A stretch of 64,000 bases of DNA, taken from assembly GCA_963611355.1 (NCBI GenBank), contig CAVDRM010000001.1, positions 156,535 to 220,534 of the forward strand, written 5' to 3'. Shown here piece by piece: positions 50,571 to 59,190 of the stretch. The DNA comes from CAVDRM01 sp963611355 (lineage in GTDB: Bacteria; Bacillota; Clostridia; Christensenellales; Aristaeellaceae). The notes under the pieces were generated by a model. It was not told the DNA's origin and made no database searches. It worked only from the letters and a program-made list of their open reading frames with translations. The translations under genes were made by a program, and so were the position numbers. The first letter of the stretch is position 1. Every line of letters begins with the position of its first letter.

Positions 50571-50599
50571 AGCATAACAAAGTTTTAAACTTGTGTCAA
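50571..50599 (-). promoter_or_regulatory. Promoter of the sugar ABC operon with palindromic operator
   Basis: TTGACA (50599-50594), 17-base spacer, TATGCT (50576-50571) on the minus strand. The spacer contains the perfect palindrome AAGTTTTAAACTT (50580-50592). It could be the site of the LacI-type regulator encoded at 51798-53966; this is inference. Confidence 0.65.
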
Positions 50600-50702
50600 G
50601 TGTTTTTATAACATTTTCCGCATCCGTTTTATGCCGTTTTTTGCATTCGGCTTATGATATTTTTTGCATCCGTTTGCTAAAATCGTCAGTCCGCCGCCGT
50701 AA

Positions 50703-51088
50703 AAGGCATACCGGTATATCAATCTGTTCTTTGCCTTTTTCTATGCCTCCGGGCGTACTATCGATACGGAAGAGCTGTGCCTGATGACCAGCCGCAGCCC
50801 GCGCTATTACGTTTCCGCCGCCTACTGGGACAGGGACAGCCTGCTGTGGGCATTCCCTGCCATTTTAACGGCGGATGCAGTCTATGCGCGTGAAATTCTG
50901 ATTTATGTGTTCACCCGGCAGGCGGTGTATGCGCACTGCGGCACCTGCGCCGCACGGCCATGGACAACGGCGTGGCCTGCGAAAGCGTGAACGAGGACAC
51001 GGGCGTATGCGCAACAGGCGAAGCCTTCGCCGCCTGCGCCGGCTTCTTGAGCTACGCGCTGTATTGGGCCTGCCCAAAAACTGTTTAA
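50703..51088 (+). pseudogene. Glycoside hydrolase remnant with internal deletion
   Basis: One frame (from 50703) encodes YINLFFAFFYASGRTIDTEE, then SPRYYVSAAYWDRDSLLWAF and EILIYVFTRQ, which reads like the active-site region of a six-hairpin glycosidase. After about 50935 the frame shifts, and from 50945 a second frame gives LRRTAMDNGVACESVNEDTG and EAFAACAGFLSYALYWA, like the end of the same kind of enzyme. A few hundred residues between and before are lost. The family (GH125-like or debranching-like) is a guess. Confidence 0.6.
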
Positions 51089-51106
51089 ATGGCCCATGTG
51101 TATTCA

Positions 51107-51736
51107 TCAGTATTCCTGCGCATCAAGGCGGTTATATTCCTCAAAGAGCCGGAGGCATGCTTCTCGGTCGATTTCAATAAGATAATCGGCAAAATTTTCG
51201 CGCCCGCCGAACATCTCATCAAGCTTTTTGTCTCGAAAGCCTATTATCTCGTTGTCCTCGATGGTGCAGCCGTAATACACCGTTTAGATGCTCGCCCACA
51301 GACAGGCGGCCAAGCACTTGGGGCACGGCTCACCGGTGGTGTACAGCACTGCGCCGGACAGGTCGAACGTTCCGAGCACAGCCTCCGCATTGCGAATGGC
51401 CGAAATCTCTCCGTGACAGGTGGAATCGTTGTTTTTAAGCACCATATTGTGCCCCTGCCCGACAATTTTTCCATCGAGCACGATTACGCTGCCGAACGGC
51501 CCGCCGTGCGCATGGCAGATGCCTTCGCGTGCCTTCTTGATGGCAAGCTCCATGTACTCGTTTTCGGCATGACAGCCTGCCTCCGGAACGGCTGCGGTTT
51601 CCCGCAGGTTTGTGTTCTCGGCATATGCCGCGAAATTGCCGATCAAAAAGCACAATATAAGCACCGTCGTCATGCAGACGAATGTCAATATGTCCCTTTT
51701 GTTGTCTTGTTCGTATTCACGGACAGTCATTTTCAT
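51107..51736 (-). pseudogene. Membrane-anchored nucleoside (guanine-type) deaminase interrupted by a stop codon
   Basis: Minus-strand frame from ATG 51736. A cytoplasmic start, a membrane helix (about 20-40), then a cytidine/guanine deaminase domain with zinc motifs STCHGEISAIR and TTGEPCPKCLAACLW. The frame stops at TAA (about 51286-51284) after LWASI, but the same frame then continues TVYYGCTIEDNEIIGFRDKK and ENFADYLIEIDREACLRL to a TGA at 51109-51107, the normal end of the family. One base change explains the stop. Either a pseudogene or an assembly error. Confidence 0.75.
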
Positions 51737-51797
51737 GCTTTTTTTCCTTTCCGTATGCTTGCAAAAAAACAGATATGCCCGTGCTGCCGGCAATTTC

Positions 51798-53966
51798 TCA
51801 TTGAACCTGGCAAAGCGCCTCCAGCTGTGACTGCATCTGGTCAAGCGCCGTATCCGGCGAACAAATGCCGGTTATCATATTTCTTACGGACATTCCGATA
51901 ATCGTTTCGACCGTATGCTCATTGATGTGTTTGGGCACTCGGCGCTCCACGGCCAGCTTCAGGTTATCCGGAACAAGCGAAAGCCACGGGTAGAGCTCCA
52001 GAAGATCTTGATTGTCATAAATCGAACGGCATGCGGATACGCCGCCGAGCATCGTAAAAGGAACGGAAATATGCTCGCTGCAAGCCCAACGAATGAATTC
52101 CAGCGCCGCTTCCTGCTTTTTGCAAGCCCGTGCCACGCCCAAAACGCCGCCGCCCAGGAGCGGCTTTTTCCCCGGTATGGAGCAAAAGCCGATTTGACCC
52201 GCAATTTTGGATTTTCGCAGGTTTTGAATGCCGTACACATGGTTGATGAACATATTGAGCATCGCAGTGTCTCCGCGTGTAAAACAGTCAACGCAGGCAG
52301 ACCAAAAACTATGATTGCCGGAAACGCGAAACGAATGCTCGTACATCTTCGCATAATAATGCAGCGCTGTTTTTCCGGCTTCGCTTTTCAGGCAGGGCTT
52401 CCCGTCATCGTCAAATAGCTTTCCCTGTGCGGAGAAAAAACAAGGGAGAAATTCGCCGCTGATGCAGTCGATGGAGTTCGAGGCAATCGCAGCGCCGTAT
52501 TGGAGCGGCGAAAAAGGATTGAAGGTCTGATGGAAAAAATGCAGCAGGTCGCAGTATTGAGCGTAATTTTCCGGTATATCCAGCTGCTCCCGATGGTTTT
52601 CATAATAAAGGCGGCGGATTTTTGTATCGTCAAATATGTCTTTTCGATAAAACAGCAACTGTACATTGGGCGTGAAGGGAAACGCATACACCTGATGATC
52701 GACGATTGAAAACGGCTCCCTGACCGAACGAAGCATCGGCTTCCAGACGGCCTGAACAACCTCCTCCGATATATCAAACGGCCGAAGCAGCTTGGGCGCA
52801 AGGGATGAGAGCCAAGCTACGTCCAACCGCAGAACATCATACAAGCCGGAATTGCCCATCATGCAGGCAGTCTGATACATATCGGCATACGGAAGCGTTC
52901 CGAGCGTCACTTCAATGCCGGAATGCTTGGTAAAATCAGGAAGAAGTTTTTGCAGCGCCTTCGCATCAGGCCCGTCAATCATGAGGACGTTGAGATGCGT
53001 CCCGCCTGCAATATTGGCGGACCATGCAAAGGCAGCCGGCGGGTCTTTGGGCGGAATGAGGATATCTGCCGGTGGTTCCGTGCCGGTTATGATGCTGCAA
53101 GCCCGAAGCGCCATTTCTTTATAGTCTAAGTAGATATGATCAATCGGATCGGAGGACTCAATGAGCGTGGTGTCGGAAAGGGAAATAATCAGCGGCGGTT
53201 TGGCGCAGCGGTAGGCGCAGGCATTGAGCAGCTTTTGCGCATAAGCGGACGATGTTGTGATAACGGCATCGGGCATCGGCTCCGCGCTGATGCAGGAGAA
53301 AGCGTCAATATCGGCATTGGCCGAATCGGTTTGATAGCATTGAACGGAAATGGATTTGTCCAGCTCATGTTTCAGCGCATCGACCAAATTCGATTCGTTT
53401 TTGTGCATGAGCAGTCCGGAAATGACGGAAAGGTGCTCCGGATGTCTGTCGGAAAGAAGGACTGCGATGCGGCGGGCGATGCACTTGGAATCAAAACAAA
53501 TAACAGCATCCGCAGGCGCGCCGGGCCGAATAACGCACAGCAGCAAAGCCCCGCTTTTTCTCACGAGCTGACGTGCATCGCTGCCCTGCGGTTGGCAGGA
53601 AACGAGGACAACGGCGGAAACCTTTCTGCCTGCCAGCTCAGACAGAGCCTCTTCCTCCTGAGCGGGAATGTCGTTTGTCAGGTATAGAAAATCGCGGTAG
53701 CCGGACTGACGCAGGCGGGCGGAAATCGTCGTATAAAGCGTTGTAAAGCTGACGTTTTGAAGATTGGGAAGAACGATTCCGACCGAGTAATTGCCGGACT
53801 GCCGCAGCAGGCGCGCACGCTCATCCACCCGATAGCCAAGCTGCCGTGCGGCCTGCTCCACGCGGAGGATTTTCTGCATGCTGACATTGCCGCGGCCGTT
53901 CAGCACATTGGAAACAGTGCCATGCGATACACCGGCCAAGTGCGCAATGTCTTTGATGGTTGCCAT
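51798..53966 (-). CDS. LacI-type regulator fused to a family 1 solute-binding protein domain
   Basis: 722 residues, cytosolic (no signal peptide). Residues 1-55 are a LacI helix-turn-helix (IKDIAHLAGVSHGTVSNVLN). About 60-330 resemble the LacI ligand core (SVGIVLPNLQNVSFTTLYTT). About 340-720 are a full ABC binding-protein fold: LNVLMIDGPDAKALQKLLPD, LYDVLRLDVAWLSSLAPKLL, PNVQLLFYRKDIFDD and AALEFIRWACSE. ATG at 53966 has GGGAGGA upstream; an in-frame extension to 54122 crosses the promoter and is rejected. It probably senses a sugar or organic ligand with the second domain. Targets could be the ABC operon on either side. Confidence 0.85.
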   Translation of the reverse strand: MATIKDIAHLAGVSHGTVSNVLNGRGNVSMQKILRVEQAARQLGYRVDERARLLRQSGNYSVGIVLPNLQNVSFTTLYTTISARLRQSGYRDFLYLTNDIPAQEEEALSELAGRKVSAVVLVSCQPQGSDARQLVRKSGALLLCVIRPGAPADAVICFDSKCIARRIAVLLSDRHPEHLSVISGLLMHKNESNLVDALKHELDKSISVQCYQTDSANADIDAFSCISAEPMPDAVITTSSAYAQKLLNACAYRCAKPPLIISLSDTTLIESSDPIDHIYLDYKEMALRACSIITGTEPPADILIPPKDPPAAFAWSANIAGGTHLNVLMIDGPDAKALQKLLPDFTKHSGIEVTLGTLPYADMYQTACMMGNSGLYDVLRLDVAWLSSLAPKLLRPFDISEEVVQAVWKPMLRSVREPFSIVDHQVYAFPFTPNVQLLFYRKDIFDDTKIRRLYYENHREQLDIPENYAQYCDLLHFFHQTFNPFSPLQYGAAIASNSIDCISGEFLPCFFSAQGKLFDDDGKPCLKSEAGKTALHYYAKMYEHSFRVSGNHSFWSACVDCFTRGDTAMLNMFINHVYGIQNLRKSKIAGQIGFCSIPGKKPLLGGGVLGVARACKKQEAALEFIRWACSEHISVPFTMLGGVSACRSIYDNQDLLELYPWLSLVPDNLKLAVERRVPKHINEHTVETIIGMSVRNMITGICSPDTALDQMQSQLEALCQVQ

Positions 53967-54018
53967 AAAAATCCTCCCGAAAGCCACCTTGTATGCGGCG
54001 AGCTTGTTTGTCGTAAAA

Positions 54019-54047
54019 ATTATAGCATGATACGGACAAAGAAGCAA
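54019..54047 (-). promoter_or_regulatory. Promoter of the LacI-SBP fusion gene
   Basis: TTGCTT (54047-54042), 17-base spacer, TATAAT (54024-54019), minus strand. Confidence 0.6.
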
Positions 54048-54154
54048 TTTGAAATCAGCCAAAAACGCATATTGGAACGAATCAAAAAGAATAAAAATAT
54101 CATTTGGCTGCAAAAAATCCAAATTATCAAAAAAAAAAAAAAAAAAAATTAAAA

Positions 54155-54164
54155 NNNNNNNNNN
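54155..54164. other. Assembly gap (10 N)
   Basis: Ten N follow a 19-base A homopolymer (54130-54148). This is a scaffold join of unknown true size; the order of genes left and right of it rests on the assembler. Confidence 0.97.
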
Positions 54165-54224
54165 ATGATGAGCATATCAAGGCGGACGCCTTACCAAATG
54201 ATTATTAACAAGGAGGCATTTTCT

Positions 54225-55289
54225 ATGAAAAAATTGCTGGCGATTCTGGTGGGAATAACCCTTCTGCTCGGAACGGTTGCAGTCGGCCATGCGGAAACGG
54301 CGACCGGTGCTGACGTCAAAGGCACAGGCACTCCGCTGACGGTTTACACCAACTCCGGCAGTTCAGGCCGTGCCGACTGGCTGGTCGAACGTGCGAAGCA
54401 GGATGGCTTTGCGCTGGCTTATGTAAGCGAGGGAGCCGGCGCCGTGCAGCAGCGTATCATCGGTGAAGCCGCCAACCCCATTGCGGACGTCGTGTTCGGC
54501 TTGAACGCCATCATCTGGAACGACCTGATTTCCAGAGACCTGCTGGTGTCCTACGAAGCGCCCAGCTGGGCGGCCGAGGTTTCCGCGGGACTGAACGACC
54601 CAAACGGTTACTACTACGCCATCGTAAAGCAGGCCATTGTCCTCGCCTATGACAAAAAACAAATAAGTGAAGAGGATGCGCCGAAGGATTGGACCGATTT
54701 GTGGACGAATGAAAAGTTCTACGGCAAGTATGAAGCCTCCGGTAATCTGACCGCCGGAACGACGCGCAACGTGATTGCGGGTATTCTCACTCGTTATACG
54801 GACCCGAACGGAGACTTGGGTATTTCCGATGAGGGTTGGGCGGCGATTCAGGCCTATTACGCGCATGGCGTGCCCAACGAACAAGGTCTCGATACATATG
54901 CCCGTATTGCCAATCGGGAGGACCCGGTGATAATCGGTCAGATGTGGTCCAGCGGCGTTCTGCAGTTTGACGCGATGTATGAAACGGACACCGGCGTTGC
55001 CATGCCGGATGTGGGTGTTCCCTATGCCGTTGAGGGTGTCGGCATCGTCAAGGGCACCAAGAATATGGAAGAAGCGCTGCGCTTCGTTGAATGGTTCGGC
55101 TCCGCTCAAATTCAGGGCGAATGGGCCGAGCAGTTTGGAACTATGCCCGCAAACGAGATTGCGGCGCAGAAAGCCGACCCACGCCAGCAGGAGCTGTGCT
55201 CCATTCCCGCGCAGAATATCGACTGGGCGCTGGTTGCCGAGAATATCGATGCATGGTGTGAAAAAATCACGCTGGAATATCTGCCGTAA
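54225..55289 (+). CDS. ABC substrate-binding protein, iron/phosphonate (family 1/FbpA-like) type
   Basis: 354 residues. Signal peptide ends AVGHAETATG (no lipobox). The mature part starts PLTVYTNSGSSGRADWLVER and has AYVSEGAGAVQQRIIGEAAN and DVVFGLNAIIWNDLISRDLL, as in binding proteins for Fe(III), 2-aminoethylphosphonate or similar anions. No cluster of Tyr ligands for iron is evident to me. AAGGAGG precedes the ATG at 54225. It heads an operon with ATPase, fused permease and a glycerophosphodiesterase, which favours an organophosphate ligand. Confidence 0.85.
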   Translation: MKKLLAILVGITLLLGTVAVGHAETATGADVKGTGTPLTVYTNSGSSGRADWLVERAKQDGFALAYVSEGAGAVQQRIIGEAANPIADVVFGLNAIIWNDLISRDLLVSYEAPSWAAEVSAGLNDPNGYYYAIVKQAIVLAYDKKQISEEDAPKDWTDLWTNEKFYGKYEASGNLTAGTTRNVIAGILTRYTDPNGDLGISDEGWAAIQAYYAHGVPNEQGLDTYARIANREDPVIIGQMWSSGVLQFDAMYETDTGVAMPDVGVPYAVEGVGIVKGTKNMEEALRFVEWFGSAQIQGEWAEQFGTMPANEIAAQKADPRQQELCSIPAQNIDWALVAENIDAWCEKITLEYLP

Positions 55290-55386
55290 CAACGTAACGA
55301 ATCAAAAATACCTTTTTCTTGGGCAAGGGCCGGTATGCCCTTGCCCCGTTTCATATCCGAATCGTTATGAAGTAAGGAAGAATGCT

Positions 55387-56397
55387 ATGATAAATCTGAC
55401 AGACATTGAAGTGAAGTTCGGCGATTTTACGGCGCTGAAAGACATTAACATTCACGTTCGGGAAGGACAGTTCTACACATTTTTAGGTCCCTCCGGCTGC
55501 GGAAAAACAACAACGCTGCGTACCATTACCGGTTTTATTAAGCCGGTAAAGGGACGTGTCATCGTAAAAGGAAAAGACATCACCGATACGCCGGTCGAAA
55601 AGCGCAACATCGGCATGGTGTTTCAGAACTATGCGCTTTTTCCGACGATGAGCGTTTATGAAAACATCGCCTTCGGTCTTCGGGTGAGCAGGGTAGAAAA
55701 AAGTGAGATAGACCGCCGTGTTCGTGAGATGGCCAAGAAGGTTGAGCTGAATGAAAAGCAGCTGATGCGCAAGGTTGCCGAATTATCGGGCGGCCAGCAG
55801 CAGCGCGTGGCCATTGCCCGTGCGTTGGTCAACAATCCGGCCATCATCTGTCTTGACGAACCGTTGAGCAATCTGGATGCAAAGCTGCGCGTTCAGCTGC
55901 GTGGTGAACTGAAGGAAATGCAAAAAAACTTCGGCATTACAACAGTGTATGTCACGCATGACCAAGAGGAAGCGCTGACGTTGTCTGACTGCATTGCGGT
56001 GTTTAACAACGGCATCATTGAGCAAATCGGCACACCGAATGAAATTTACAACCATTCCGAGACGGAATTCGTCTGCAATTTTATCGGAGATATTAATCGT
56101 TTGCAGCCGCCGCTTCTGCATCAAATCACCGAACAGACAGGCACGCCGCTTGATTTTGAAAAAGCGTCGTATGTTCGTCTGGAGCGCGTCCACATGAATA
56201 TGCCCGCCGCTTCCGGCTTTGCCTCCTTTAACGCCAAGGTCGTCAGCCGTGAGTACTACGGGCTCTATATTAAGTACACGCTCTCCCTCGGCAGCCAGAC
56301 ATTGAAGGCTATCGAGCGGAATGACGGCACAAAGTATTTTGAAGCGGGTGAGCAGGTAACTGTCTTCATCAAGCCGGATGACCTAATGGTTTACTGA
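55387..56397 (+). CDS. ABC ATP-binding protein (PotA/FbpC type)
   Basis: 336 residues. Walker A FLGPSGCGKTTTLRT, Q-loop VFQNYALFPTMSVYENIAFG, signature ELSGGQQQRVAIARAL, Walker B IICLDEPLSNLDAKLR, H-loop YVTHDQEEAL, and a C-terminal TOBE-like region (about 255-335). The ATG at 55387 has AAGGAAG upstream; the frame is open further left but overlaps the binding-protein gene. Second gene of the operon. Confidence 0.93.
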   Translation: MINLTDIEVKFGDFTALKDINIHVREGQFYTFLGPSGCGKTTTLRTITGFIKPVKGRVIVKGKDITDTPVEKRNIGMVFQNYALFPTMSVYENIAFGLRVSRVEKSEIDRRVREMAKKVELNEKQLMRKVAELSGGQQQRVAIARALVNNPAIICLDEPLSNLDAKLRVQLRGELKEMQKNFGITTVYVTHDQEEALTLSDCIAVFNNGIIEQIGTPNEIYNHSETEFVCNFIGDINRLQPPLLHQITEQTGTPLDFEKASYVRLERVHMNMPAASGFASFNAKVVSREYYGLYIKYTLSLGSQTLKAIERNDGTKYFEAGEQVTVFIKPDDLMVY

Positions 56398-56410
56398 GGA
56401 GGGCACGCCG

Positions 56411-58132
56411 ATGACAATCAATGGAAGACGCCAAAGAATCAGAATCACGCCGGGCAAAGCACTGATGCTTCTGTTTTTTGTATGGTTTATTCTGGCCTGC
56501 CTGATTCTGCCGAATCTGAATCTGCTAAAGACAGTGTTTTTCGCGGATGATAGTTTTTCCATGGAGCCGATTTACAAACTGCTCAAATCCAAACGAGCGA
56601 TGAAGGCGCTGCGCAATTCGTTTATTTTGGCTCCGACACTTTCGATTACCGTCGGCTTCGTCGGCATTACACTGGTGCTTATAACAGAATACTTCGATAT
56701 AAAGGGCTCAAAAATTCTGCGGCTCGGCTACATGACAACGCTGATTTACGGAGGAATCACGCTCGTATCCGGCTATAAGTTCATTTACGGCAGCAGCGGT
56801 TTTTTGACCAAATTCCTCGTTCAAATCTTCCCAAGCATCAACACATCATGGTTTCAGGGCTACGGCGCCGTGCTGTTTGTCATGACGTTCAGCTGCACTT
56901 CCAATCATATGATTTTTCTGCGGAACGCCATGCGTTCGGTTGATTTTCAGACGGTTGAAGCAGCGCGCAACATGGGCGCCGGTCAGTTCTACATTTTGCG
57001 TCGGGTTGTTCTTCCGGTGCTTTTGCCCAGCTTGTTCGCCGTAACGATTTTAACATTTATTACGGGTTTGTCGGCCATGAGTGCGCCGCTGTTGGTCGGC
57101 GGCACAGAGTTTCAGACAATCAATCCGATGATTAAAACGTTTGCGGATACTGTTTCCTCCAAAGATTTGGCGGCGCTGCTTTCCCTTGTGTTGGGATTGG
57201 CCACGATACTGCTGCTGGTCATTATGACGCAAATTGAAAAACGCGGTCATTATATGTCCGTGTCCAAGGTGAAGACCAGAATCATCAAACAGAAAATCTC
57301 AAACCCTGTTCTGAACATTTTGGCACACATATATGCCTACGTTTTGTTCATAATTTACGTTTTGCCGGTTGTGCTGATTATTCTGTTCTCCTTCACTGAC
57401 AGTAAATCAATCGGCACACGTACATTGACGCTTTCATCCTTCACTTTGGATAACTACAAATATCTGTTGCAGGGCATGAGCAACTACCGCCCGTTCGTCG
57501 TCAGTATGGCATATTCTGCTCTTGCGGCCGTAATCGTCGGAGCAATCGTTGTTGTCGCATGCCGCTATATCCAAAAACATAAAAAGGCGGTTTCTGCCGG
57601 CGTGCTGGAATACTGCCTGATGATTCCTTGGCTGCTTCCTACCACCATGATAGCCTTGGGGCTGATGCTGGCTTTCAACGTGCCGCGTATCTATATGTTT
57701 AATCGGGTGCTGACGGGGACAATGGTGATTCTGCTCATCGGCTATGTCATCATCAAACTCCCGTTTACCATGCGCATGACCAAGGCGGCGTTCTTTTCAC
57801 TGGACGATGCGCTTGAGGACGCTTCTAAAAATTTGGGTGCAAGTGAGATGTATACTTTCCGTCGGGTCATTTTCCCCGTCATACTGCCCACAATCATGGC
57901 GATTGCTGCGTTAAACTTCAATGCCTTAATCAGCGATTATGATATGTCGGCGTTTCTGTATCATCCTCTGAATCCGACGCTCGGTGTTCAAATCAAGTCT
58001 CTTACGAGCGATATGAACAATCCCAACGGCATGGCGCTGACGTTTGTCTACGCCGTACTGATGATGATTATTTCCGCCGTTGTCCTGTATCTTGTTTACG
58101 GGCGAAGCGGCAAGGAAAACATAAAGGAGTAA
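56411..58132 (+). CDS. ABC permease with two fused transmembrane domains (FbpB type)
   Basis: 573 residues, about 12 membrane segments, two BPD_transp_1 domains in one chain. EAA loops are TVEAARNMGAGQFYILRRVV (first half) and LEDASKNLGASEMYTFRRVI (second half). This arrangement is usual for Fe(III)- and phosphonate-type importers. GAGGAGGG lies upstream of the ATG; the ATPase stop is 13 bases before. Confidence 0.92.
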   Translation: MTINGRRQRIRITPGKALMLLFFVWFILACLILPNLNLLKTVFFADDSFSMEPIYKLLKSKRAMKALRNSFILAPTLSITVGFVGITLVLITEYFDIKGSKILRLGYMTTLIYGGITLVSGYKFIYGSSGFLTKFLVQIFPSINTSWFQGYGAVLFVMTFSCTSNHMIFLRNAMRSVDFQTVEAARNMGAGQFYILRRVVLPVLLPSLFAVTILTFITGLSAMSAPLLVGGTEFQTINPMIKTFADTVSSKDLAALLSLVLGLATILLLVIMTQIEKRGHYMSVSKVKTRIIKQKISNPVLNILAHIYAYVLFIIYVLPVVLIILFSFTDSKSIGTRTLTLSSFTLDNYKYLLQGMSNYRPFVVSMAYSALAAVIVGAIVVVACRYIQKHKKAVSAGVLEYCLMIPWLLPTTMIALGLMLAFNVPRIYMFNRVLTGTMVILLIGYVIIKLPFTMRMTKAAFFSLDDALEDASKNLGASEMYTFRRVIFPVILPTIMAIAALNFNALISDYDMSAFLYHPLNPTLGVQIKSLTSDMNNPNGMALTFVYAVLMMIISAVVLYLVYGRSGKENIKE

Positions 58133-58137
58133 AAAAT

Positions 58138-59010
58138 ATGACGCTTGGACAGGAACGTTACGCATCCATCAATACGCCGCTGAGCCAAAAGCTGGCTCGA
58201 AAAAAATGCCTGATTGCCGTACATCGCGGCAGTTGGGGCGGCAATATTACGCAGAATACCGTTGGCGCATACACGGCCGCGTTTCAGATGGGCGCGGATA
58301 TCGTAGAATCCGACGTGAATGCAACGGCTGACGGAGTACTGTATTCTTTTCATGACGGCAATGAAAAACGTGTATTCGGCGTGGATAAGAGCATTCGGCA
58401 AATGGATTCAGGGGAAGTTGAAAGCTATCACCCCATTAACACATGCAATGAGCTGACGGCAGCGCGAATCAATCGTTTGACTGAGGTGCTTGATTTTCTT
58501 TCCCACGGTGAATTGCTGAATATAGACCGTGCATGGAATATTATCCCTCAATTGCTTGAAGTGCTTGACCAATATCCCGATGCGAAATATCAGGTTATCA
58601 TCAAAGCGCCCGTGCAGGCCAAGGAAGCATTCGAATGTCTGAATGAACATCCAGTCAAATATATGTTCATGCCTATTTGCTACAGTCTTGACGATATGGC
58701 GGCAGCGCTCCGCAACAAAGATATCAATATTGTCGGATGCGAGACCATCGCTTTTGATGACACAATGGAACTTTTTTCCGATGAAAGCATTCGGAAAATA
58801 CATGACAGAAATTTGTTTGTGTGGGTCAATGCGATTACGCTGGGCGATGTGACCATGAAGCCTTTGTATGCTAAACTGGATGATGATGTATCTGTCCTTG
58901 AGAGTCCTGCATTAGGCTGGGGTAAGCTGTTCGAGAAAAAGATAGATATCATACAGACTGATTGGCCGGCCATTCTGTACCAATACAGGCAAAAGATTCT
59001 CAACGTATAA
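58138..59010 (+). CDS. Glycerophosphodiester phosphodiesterase family protein
   Basis: 290 residues, no signal peptide, so cytosolic. GDPD motifs: CLIAVHRGSWGGN with the first catalytic His, ADIVESDVNATADGVLYSFH with the metal Glu/Asp and second His, and C-terminal IDIIQTDWP. The usual LNIEIK metal site reads LNIDRA, and the order differs from classic GlpQ, as in the 'GDPD-like' families of Clostridia. AAAGGAG precedes the ATG; five bases after the permease. The setting suggests intracellular cleavage of an imported diester. Confidence 0.87.
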   Translation: MTLGQERYASINTPLSQKLARKKCLIAVHRGSWGGNITQNTVGAYTAAFQMGADIVESDVNATADGVLYSFHDGNEKRVFGVDKSIRQMDSGEVESYHPINTCNELTAARINRLTEVLDFLSHGELLNIDRAWNIIPQLLEVLDQYPDAKYQVIIKAPVQAKEAFECLNEHPVKYMFMPICYSLDDMAAALRNKDINIVGCETIAFDDTMELFSDESIRKIHDRNLFVWVNAITLGDVTMKPLYAKLDDDVSVLESPALGWGKLFEKKIDIIQTDWPAILYQYRQKILNV

Positions 59011-59053
59011 CAAGCTAACCGCACCGGCATTTTGTCAGATTATATTTATGCCT

Positions 59054-59100
59054 GCCCTGCAGCCCAGCGCATTCCGCGCAGACTGCAAGGCGGGCTTTTA
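59054..59100 (+). terminator. Terminator after the GDPD gene
   Basis: Nested inverted repeat GCC..GCAG...GCGC / GCGC...CTGC..GGC (about 59054-59095) followed by TTTTA. Confidence 0.6.
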
Positions 59101-59190
59101 TGCTGTTTATATATCCTCCGTCACGCCGAAAGCGTCAAATACAGTCTCGGCTGCGCTTATCAAATAAAAGATATGGTGTTGATGAAAACA

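Noticed and set aside
54967..55386. In-frame upstream extension of the ABC ATPase gene
   Set aside because: It runs through the end of the binding-protein gene in another frame; the ATG at 55387 has its own ribosome site and gives the normal ATPase N-terminus.
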